Source: a virus
DNA: 30,319 nt
Direction: 5' to 3' (one strand)
IMG/VR virus record: IMGVR_UViG_3300025137_000174
Location: 1-30,319 of that record
Part shown: in pieces, positions 25,291-30,319 of the stretch
How positions within the stretch are numbered: the first letter of the stretch is position 1
How the letters are laid out: each line of letters begins with the position of its first letter
Translations under genes and position numbers: made by a program
Notes under the pieces: model-generated
What the model was told of the DNA's origin: nothing
Database searches by the model: none
The model's input: the letters and a program-made list of their open reading frames with translations, nothing else

Positions 25291-25920
25291 TTATATTTCC
25301 AACTCCCATATTTGTTTTTGAAAAATTTCAAAATTCTTTTCAATATCATATAGAGCATCATGTAGTTTGCTTTCATTAAAGTCAATACTATAATGTTGCA
25401 AAAGGTGTTTTTGATTTGTTTTGAGACCACGCCTTCTAAAATTTAAGTATCTCATTTGCCAAGCAAGCAAGTCGTCTTCTGGTTTTTTATTATCTTCTGC
25501 AATAGCTTTAGCTAAGATGTTTGTATCTAAGAGTTGATTTATAAAGTTTGAGTGATTTAATCTTTGGCCAATTTTTCTAGCCCAAATACCTAAAATATAA
25601 ATATCGTAACCAAGAATATTATGACCAAGAATAATATTATCTCCATACAAGACTTTTTCGAAATCTGCCCAAACAACCTTTGGATCTTCGGCAACAGATT
25701 CATAATGAGCTCGGTCGAATCCTGTGACTCGAGCCGCATCTGGAGAAACATCTAAGTCGTCCCACTTAATAAAGCGATTATGTTTTTTTATAACCTTTTT
25801 ACCTTCACACTCAATCCAAGCTATTTGCCAAGGTTTAGAAGTAATTAGGTTTAATCCCTCTGTCTCCGTATCAAAAACTACGTAGCGCTGTTTAAAATTG
25901 TATCTGAGTAAGTCTTCCAT
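25291..25920 (-). CDS. dnaQ: DnaQ-like 3'-5' exonuclease (proofreading, DEDDh)
   Basis: A 209-residue DEDDh exonuclease matching the epsilon proofreading subunit of Pol III. The active-site residues are all present: D17 and E19 (VVFDTETEG), D106 (ILGHNILGYD), and H187 with D192 (HDALYDI). The spacing and length are normal for a stand-alone epsilon-type domain. I do not see a clear clamp-binding motif. It overlaps the PHP-like gene by 43 bases, and both conserved ends are needed, so the overlap is real. With the polymerase and PHP-like genes it forms one transcription unit that encodes the catalytic and editing parts of the replicase. Confidence 0.88.
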   Translation of the reverse strand: MEDLLRYNFKQRYVVFDTETEGLNLITSKPWQIAWIECEGKKVIKKHNRFIKWDDLDVSPDAARVTGFDRAHYESVAEDPKVVWADFEKVLYGDNIILGHNILGYDIYILGIWARKIGQRLNHSNFINQLLDTNILAKAIAEDNKKPEDDLLAWQMRYLNFRRRGLKTNQKHLLQHYSIDFNESKLHDALYDIEKNFEIFQKQIWELEI

Positions 25921-26573
25921 GATTCAAAGCTAAATTCATCACTACCAAAGTGATCTAGTCCAGGGTTTGATAGATCGTAAGTTCTACCTATCCTGCGGTT
26001 ACAAATTAATTTATAAGTTTGAAAAGCTAACACGTCTTCTTTGGTTTCGTAATATATTGATTTGCCGGGCAAGCATTTGTTTGCGTGGTTCTTGCAGTAA
26101 CTTAAAATTTTGTCTTCAATTAAACAATCAAAGGGTAAGTTATTGTCTTCTAAAATAAAAGGCACATCCGAGGGTAAGTCAACAACACAATTAGAGAAGG
26201 TTGTTAAGTTTTTATGTAAAAAAGAATCGTAAAAAGGTACAACATATTGCAAATTTTTTGTAGAGTCCCAAGGCTTTGCTATTTTAATATCTGATTGTTC
26301 TGTGAATAGTTTATATAGCTCTTTAGCTCCAGTATCTCCATTTGCGAAAGCAATCATTTTACTTTCGGATTCTTCATTGCGGTCTTCATTAAACATAGAA
26401 AATCTTAAACCAAATCGCAATCTATCACCAAATTTTCTAAAAGCTTCTGGAAAGCCCGTCATACTGTCTTCAACAAAGTAAACTTCATCAAAGTCTTTTG
26501 TTAAATCATAAACATCATCTATGCGTAAAATGCTTTTACCGATAGATGCGTGCGTTTTAAAGAATGGAATCAT
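25878..26573 (-). CDS. Detached PHP-like domain of DNA polymerase III alpha
   Basis: A 231-residue protein that reads like the first 230-280 residues of DnaE. FFKTHASIGKSILRIDDVYD matches the LH-x-HS opening; FDEVYFVEDSMTGFPEAFRKF matches the 'aiTDhgnm' strand; LRFGLRF matches the 'piiG.E' strand. The C-terminal LPGKSIYYETKEDVLAFQTY matches the 'NDvHYl..ED..a...' region before the polymerase core. The usual His-x-His pair has only one His here (H8) and several other metal ligands are not seen, so phosphoesterase activity is probably lost. A structural role with the PHP-less polymerase is the likeliest use. A well-formed promoter lies directly upstream and the ATG has no Shine-Dalgarno. Confidence 0.7.
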   Translation of the reverse strand: MIPFFKTHASIGKSILRIDDVYDLTKDFDEVYFVEDSMTGFPEAFRKFGDRLRFGLRFSMFNEDRNEESESKMIAFANGDTGAKELYKLFTEQSDIKIAKPWDSTKNLQYVVPFYDSFLHKNLTTFSNCVVDLPSDVPFILEDNNLPFDCLIEDKILSYCKNHANKCLPGKSIYYETKEDVLAFQTYKLICNRRIGRTYDLSNPGLDHFGSDEFSFESWKTYSDTILNSAT

Positions 26574-26579
26574 GCCACC

Positions 26580-26607
26580 AATATAGATGGTCTTACTGGT
26601 TTGTCAA
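26580..26607 (-). promoter_or_regulatory. Strong sigma70-type promoter, apparently giving a leaderless mRNA
   Basis: On the minus strand TTGACA (26602-26607; all six consensus bases) is followed by a 16-base spacer and TATATT (26580-26585; five of six). Only six bases separate the -10 box from the ATG at 26573, so the usual start of transcription would fall on or within a base or so of the ATG. It fills most of the 37-base gap and would drive the PHP, DnaQ, coiled-coil, DnaE, Clp and kinase-like genes. Confidence 0.65.
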
Positions 26608-26610
26608 GTT

Positions 26611-27087
26611 TTATATCAATAAATCTTTGATTAGAATATTGTAACAGTCAGATTTAAATTTCCACTTGCCATTGCCTCTAGGGTCTACCTGGCCTTTCTC
26701 GCCAAATATAGCCTTATCGTAAAAATCTTTCTTTTTCATAAAGCCGTAAACATAAGCTATTGTATTAGATTCGTTAACGCCAACAAAACAATAAGCGTCG
26801 CATTTTTGCTTGGTGTTGTAATCAGAAACATTCAAATTCCAGCTTTTGTTTGGGGCAAATTGATCTGAAAACTTTTTTGTTTTGATGTCGACTTTATAAT
26901 TTTTGATAATTGTGTCGTAGTCGTAAGTGTTTTCGCCACTTCCTTTGTATGCATCTTTAACTATGATTTCACCTACTGCTCCCGCCAAATTACCTTCGCC
27001 CTTTGTGATGCTATTATTTAATTCTTTAAAATCAAAAAGTTTTTTGGCTCTTTCTAGTTGTGGTTTTGTAACTAAATATTTTTTCAT
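26611..27087 (-). CDS. PD-(D/E)XK nuclease-like protein
   Basis: A 158-residue protein with the restriction-endonuclease-like core: an N-terminal helix with E40 (GAVGEIIVKDAY), D56/D58 in TYDYDTI, and the VDIKTKK strand (D67, K69) that gives the D-x-K pair. NVSDYNTKQKCDAYCFVGV supplies the following helix and strand. It may act as an endonuclease in genome processing, recombination or host DNA breakdown. I took the ATG at 27087, which overlaps the upstream stop as ATGA; an in-frame start at 27102 would overlap by 19 bases. It is the last gene before the strong promoter. Confidence 0.65.
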   Translation of the reverse strand: MKKYLVTKPQLERAKKLFDFKELNNSITKGEGNLAGAVGEIIVKDAYKGSGENTYDYDTIIKNYKVDIKTKKFSDQFAPNKSWNLNVSDYNTKQKCDAYCFVGVNESNTIAYVYGFMKKKDFYDKAIFGEKGQVDPRGNGKWKFKSDCYNILIKDLLI

Positions 27088-28073
27088 AAATGCTTTGGGC
27101 AACCTTTGTAATACTTTATAGAGTGAGATCCGCCTTGTGGAACCATGTCTTTAACAAAATTATCTTGAAAACACGACATAATATGTTCGCCTAACTCGTT
27201 GAGTATTTCTACATAAAAGAAATCGAATTTAAATGGGCAATGCCACATTAAAGAACCATCTTTTTTTAGTTGGCCTTTTTCTTTTGCGAAACCACATTGA
27301 AGTTTACCGCTAAAAGTTCCGTCATCTGGAAAGCCTTTATCGTAAGCAAAATTTCCTATAGCATCGCACTCATCAAAGTTTTCTAAATAGTTTTGTATAT
27401 TGGCTAACTGCATTTCGAAACCCTCTAAATCATCTTCATCTAAGGGTTTCATTTTCATTAAGCCTTTTTTCTTGAGATCAAATTTTAAAAATAAAAACTC
27501 AGCACTTCGATTTGTGTATTCTGGGAATAAATGTTTTACAGCCAAGCAATACATATAGTCTTGAAGATTGTCGTCTTTTTCTTTCCCCTCAAACATTTTT
27601 TTACTTGTTTTGTAATCTCTGATTATGGCTATCTTTTTATCTTTGTATAAAAACAACTGATCTATAAAACCTCTTATACGGTAACCGTTTTTTTCTATAT
27701 CAAAATCTAATTCTGCGTGAGCGGCATCTGGTATGCCTAAATCTTCACCATGAAAATTGCAACTTAAACCATTTAGAATCATTTGTTTGATTAGGGTCAT
27801 GTTATCTTCGTCTGTAACCCCAAGCTCTGTAGCATCAGACATAATTAAATCTTTGACAGCTTTAGCTGCAAAAGGATCCTTGGCTTTTGTTATTTTATTG
27901 AATTGTGTTTTTGTTTTTTGTTTGGAAAGGTGCTCGAATACATTATGACACACGGTACCTCTTCTAGCCCCATCATTGCCGTTTTCTGGCAACTTTAATT
28001 TGTATTTAGACCAATATAACCAACTACAAGATTGTGCGGTTTTTATGCGACTTGCTGATAGTATGGTTTCCAT
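27084..28073 (-). CDS. Cas4/RecB-like PD-(D/E)XK nuclease
   Basis: A 329-residue member of the RecB/Cas4/AddB nuclease superfamily. It opens with LSASRIKTAQSCSWLYW, has a GTVCHNVFEHL helix, then GFIDQLFLYKDKKIAIIRDYKTSKKM (D and D-x-K of the active site) and the DNLQDYMYCLAV motif that follows it in this superfamily. Cys16 near the start plus several late Cys (LQCGF, WHCPFKFDFF, GCPKH) could bind an iron-sulfur cluster, as in Cas4 and AddB, but which four would do so is not clear. It starts by TAATG overlap with the methyltransferase-like gene. The likely role is 5' or end resection for recombination in phage replication. Confidence 0.8.
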   Translation of the reverse strand: METILSASRIKTAQSCSWLYWSKYKLKLPENGNDGARRGTVCHNVFEHLSKQKTKTQFNKITKAKDPFAAKAVKDLIMSDATELGVTDEDNMTLIKQMILNGLSCNFHGEDLGIPDAAHAELDFDIEKNGYRIRGFIDQLFLYKDKKIAIIRDYKTSKKMFEGKEKDDNLQDYMYCLAVKHLFPEYTNRSAEFLFLKFDLKKKGLMKMKPLDEDDLEGFEMQLANIQNYLENFDECDAIGNFAYDKGFPDDGTFSGKLQCGFAKEKGQLKKDGSLMWHCPFKFDFFYVEILNELGEHIMSCFQDNFVKDMVPQGGSHSIKYYKGCPKHL

Positions 28074-28747
28074 TATATTTTTCTTAGATTTATTGCTCTA
28101 ATTTTTTTAAAGTCTGATAAAAGAATATATTCAAGCAATTGATTAAAATTTAATTCTGGCAGTGTTTTATATTTTGATTTTAATAAAGCGTATTTTTTTT
28201 CTATATTTTGAAAGTCATTTATATCGTATAGTATAGTCCAATACCACATCACTTTGTGTTTTATGTTTTTTGTTAGTTTGGTTAATGTTTCATGTATTGA
28301 ATCTTTGTCTTCTGGAGCGTTGTAATGATCTATAGTCAAAAAATCACATTCCCCAATATAATCGTTAGCGTCTATGCAAATAACGTTCATTTTTGGATGA
28401 TTCATTATTTCTGGATTCATTTTAAATTGCAAATCGATTAAATCTTGTGATTTTTCTAAAACAGTTATTTTTTCTACTTTTGAATTGGACAATAATAAAC
28501 TTTCTCTAATTAATAAACCTAATCCCGTGCAAACACAATGGCCAAAAGCTAATTGATAATCGGCTATATGTTCGTAATAGGTGATTAAGCTTTTCTTGTT
28601 AGTGTAGTTCATATTTTTACCATCAATAAATAATGTAATATCATCTTTGTGACCCAATAAGCCAGATTTAATTTCGCAACTTTTGTACTCTAGACGTTCC
28701 ATTCTAGGGTATATATAGTTTTTGTTTTTTACAATTTCAGAAATCAT
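28073..28747 (-). CDS. Class I SAM-dependent methyltransferase-fold protein
   Basis: A 224-residue protein with a Rossmann methyltransferase core: a glycine-rich motif I in FGHCVCTGLGLLIRE (about 68-82), an acidic residue ending strand 2 in ITVLEKSQDL (E98), D126 in VICIDAND, and FLTIDHYNAPED as strand 4. No NPPY or DPPY motif for base methylation is present, so DNA adenine methylation is unlikely; the pattern is nearer to spermidine-synthase-like proteins. I chose the ATG at 28747, which overlaps the primase stop (ATGA), over an upstream TTG. Its place between primase and nuclease genes is not explained by any known pathway. Confidence 0.6.
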   Translation of the reverse strand: MISEIVKNKNYIYPRMERLEYKSCEIKSGLLGHKDDITLFIDGKNMNYTNKKSLITYYEHIADYQLAFGHCVCTGLGLLIRESLLLSNSKVEKITVLEKSQDLIDLQFKMNPEIMNHPKMNVICIDANDYIGECDFLTIDHYNAPEDKDSIHETLTKLTKNIKHKVMWYWTILYDINDFQNIEKKYALLKSKYKTLPELNFNQLLEYILLSDFKKIRAINLRKI

Positions 28748-29766
28748 GATAAAGTTTTTATTAGTTTTTTGCAATTTGAATTTTTACGTAACACATCTAA
28801 TGATTTTATTTGTTCTGTAATCCATTCCTGTGTTTTCTTGTCTGACAGATTCCATTTGCACTTTCTACTATGCCACTTTTCAAACATATCAAAATTTGAT
28901 GGGTTGGATTCCAGCATGTCACCGAAGTCATTTGCAAGTGGTGGGTTGATACATATTTGATCAAGGTCGTATATTTGAGATAATTTAGCAACGGTTTTAA
29001 TTGTAGCTATGCCACCAGAATTAGTTTCCTTATCTTTATCGTTGTTCATTGATACAACAATTCTCTTTAGTGGAAAAGTGTTGATATAAGACATTAATTT
29101 TGACGAAATATCTAAACCAAAAGCAACCAAGACATTTTTAAATCCTGCTTCATGTAGCGCCAAACAATCTCCAATACTTTCTACTAAAACAACCTCGTTA
29201 TCTATTTCCGCTAAATGATTAGGGTATATCCAATCTGTTTTACGGCCCATGTGTTTCCATTTGGGTATATTATCACCTTCTGTTATTGTGCGGCCAGAAA
29301 AACCGTGTATTTGACCATTTAAATTATATATTGGGAAAACCATTCTACGATACATTTTGCCATTACCAGCATATCCACATTTAAATGTTTTTTGTGTCTC
29401 TGGTGATATGCTTTTCTTCTCGTAAAAAGTTCTTATTGGCAAAAGCTTTTCTAAATGTGATTCTGGGTATACTGTTTCCATCTCTATTTTTTCTTCTTTA
29501 GTTGTCGGGGTGTGAACCGTTAGCGACTCTCCAATATATTCTTTTAGTATATTTGGATTATCTGTTTTTAGGGTTTCTTTAACTAAAGCTTGAAATGGTT
29601 TCGCTTGATTATCTAAGCCGAAATCTTTCCAAACACCAGAGTCTTTATATATTATAATAGCAGTTTTGTTTTTTCCACTTCTATACACAGCGCTGGTTCT
29701 CCAGTGCGAACCGCAATCTTGGAGTCTATACCCCAATTTTTCTAAACTGTCTTTATAGGTCATCAA
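28744..29766 (-). CDS. DnaG-type primase with Toprim domain
   Basis: A 340-residue primase-like protein. Residues about 105-185 match the N-terminal lobe of the RNA polymerase domain (RMVFPIYNLNGQIHGFSGR). The Toprim domain follows (about 190-270): VLVESIGDCLAL gives E196 and D200, NVLVAFGLDIS is the next strand, and the DxD pair is D243 and D245 in MNNDKD. The N-terminal region keeps a zinc-finger-like strand layout (HWRTSAVYRSGKNKTAIIIY, then GVWKDFG) but has no Cys/His set to bind zinc. It overlaps the helicase gene upstream. It presumably makes primers for the neighbouring helicase and polymerase. Confidence 0.8.
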   Translation of the reverse strand: MMTYKDSLEKLGYRLQDCGSHWRTSAVYRSGKNKTAIIIYKDSGVWKDFGLDNQAKPFQALVKETLKTDNPNILKEYIGESLTVHTPTTKEEKIEMETVYPESHLEKLLPIRTFYEKKSISPETQKTFKCGYAGNGKMYRRMVFPIYNLNGQIHGFSGRTITEGDNIPKWKHMGRKTDWIYPNHLAEIDNEVVLVESIGDCLALHEAGFKNVLVAFGLDISSKLMSYINTFPLKRIVVSMNNDKDKETNSGGIATIKTVAKLSQIYDLDQICINPPLANDFGDMLESNPSNFDMFEKWHSRKCKWNLSDKKTQEWITEQIKSLDVLRKNSNCKKLIKTLS

Positions 29767-30319
29767 ATGAAGGTAAATCAGATTGTGTGTTTATTAAATC
29801 GCCACCAGTGTTTCTAAAAGCTACAATATCTCTTAAGTCACCGCACTCTGTGATGTTGAAATTTTTAAAATGAAGATTAATAAAATTCTTGCGAAGATTG
29901 TCGCCAACTTGTACTGGCTCACAAGCTCCGGCTATATCTCTGCCTAAGTGTCTTGATTTAACATTAATTAGTTTATGTGTCCCAAAAGAAGAACCATCAT
30001 CTGCAATTTCGTCTGTAGTTTTTTGTCGCAATATGAACATATGAGAACAAAATTGAGTGATCCTATCTGAAAGCGAAACAATAGATTCATCATCAACAAT
30101 ATTTTGAGCATTTCTGTTGGTGGTGATACCGCTACGATTAGATTGAACAGAAGTGATCATTGGTACCACTGGTTCGCCGTCTTCAAGTATTTCTTTTTGT
30201 ATGCATTTCTTAAACTTATCTACCATTTCGCCAACTAACTGCCATTCGTTTTTGTTGCCACTGATACCGTCAGAGGATGTTTTGATGTAATCAAAAGAAA
30301 AAATCATTCTGTTTCCTCT
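29753..30319 (-). CDS. DnaB-like replicative helicase, C-terminal part (partial)
   Basis: The reading frame stays open to the right edge of the window, so this is the C-terminal part of a longer protein; the ATG at 30307 is probably internal (the codons before it read RGNR). The visible 189 residues match the second half of the RecA-like core of DnaB helicases. MIFSFDYIKTSS is the Walker B strand, followed by NEWQLVGEMVDKFKKC, PMITSVQSNRSG (the conserved Gln and Arg strand), and SLSDRITQFCSHMFILRQK. A long acidic end (LINTQSDLPSFDDL) closes it. It heads the replication genes and overlaps the primase gene by 14 bases. Confidence 0.78.
   Translation of the reverse strand, partial: RGNRMIFSFDYIKTSSDGISGNKNEWQLVGEMVDKFKKCIQKEILEDGEPVVPMITSVQSNRSGITTNRNAQNIVDDESIVSLSDRITQFCSHMFILRQKTTDEIADDGSSFGTHKLINVKSRHLGRDIAGACEPVQVGDNLRKNFINLHFKNFNITECGDLRDIVAFRNTGGDLINTQSDLPSFDDL

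Noticed and set aside
25287-25430. Longer start of the coiled-coil protein, adding 48 residues
   Set aside because: The added residues read in another frame over the conserved end of the exonuclease, including its HDALYDI motif region; they are a shadow of that gene.

Overview
The window looks like a piece of an AT-rich, tailed double-stranded DNA phage (or prophage) genome. It combines a lambda-type tail-tip module (L, K, I and J homologues) with a phage replication module (DnaB-like helicase, primase, a C-family DNA polymerase in pieces, proofreading exonuclease, two PD-(D/E)XK nucleases). The tail genes imply a long flexible non-contractile tail and a Gram-negative host. The low GC, the 2OG-oxygenase-like gene and the glycosyltransferase/DUF6165 cluster would fit a marine proteobacterial virus, but that is inference. 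Gene packing is extreme: the largest gap is the 58 bases between the divergent genes at 19003 and 19062, and many junctions are 1- to 17-base overlaps (ATGA, TAATG). I saw no rRNA, tRNA, CRISPR array or insertion sequence.

Layout. (1) Positions 1-1123, minus strand: the start of an unidentified gene cut by the left edge, a 2OG-Fe(II)-oxygenase-like protein and a GNAT-like protein. (2) Positions 1143-14665, plus strand: the tail-tip operon, in order gpL-like, JAB-only gpK-like, two tandem gpI-like proteins, a first gpJ-like protein (1609 aa), a 126-aa protein, and a second gpJ-like protein (1848 aa). The I and J genes are both duplicated. The two J proteins share a core but carry different inserted sugar-binding-like modules. 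(3) Positions 14652-19003, minus strand: a possible Rad52-like protein, then a glycosyltransferase group in which a GT9 fold appears split in two by a DUF6165 gene, then a small possible ssDNA-binding protein. (4) Positions 19062-19697, plus strand: one unrecognised phage protein. (5) Positions 19694-30319, minus strand: the replication operon. Read in its own direction it runs helicase, primase, methyltransferase-like, Cas4/RecB-like nuclease, second PD-(D/E)XK protein, a strong promoter, detached PHP-like domain, DnaQ-like exonuclease, coiled-coil protein, PHP-less DnaE polymerase, a single-ring Clp ATPase with an N domain, and a degenerate APH-fold kinase.

How it fits together: the tail genes build the adhesion tip. 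The helicase, primase, polymerase and exonuclease look like a phage-owned replisome whose alpha subunit is encoded in at least two genes. The glycosyltransferases could modify virion or host-surface glycans. The most unusual points are the split Pol III alpha, the split GT9, the double J/I tail tip, the Clp-plus-pseudokinase pair, and a set of operon-first genes whose promoter-like -10 boxes lie so close to the ATG that the mRNAs would be leaderless.
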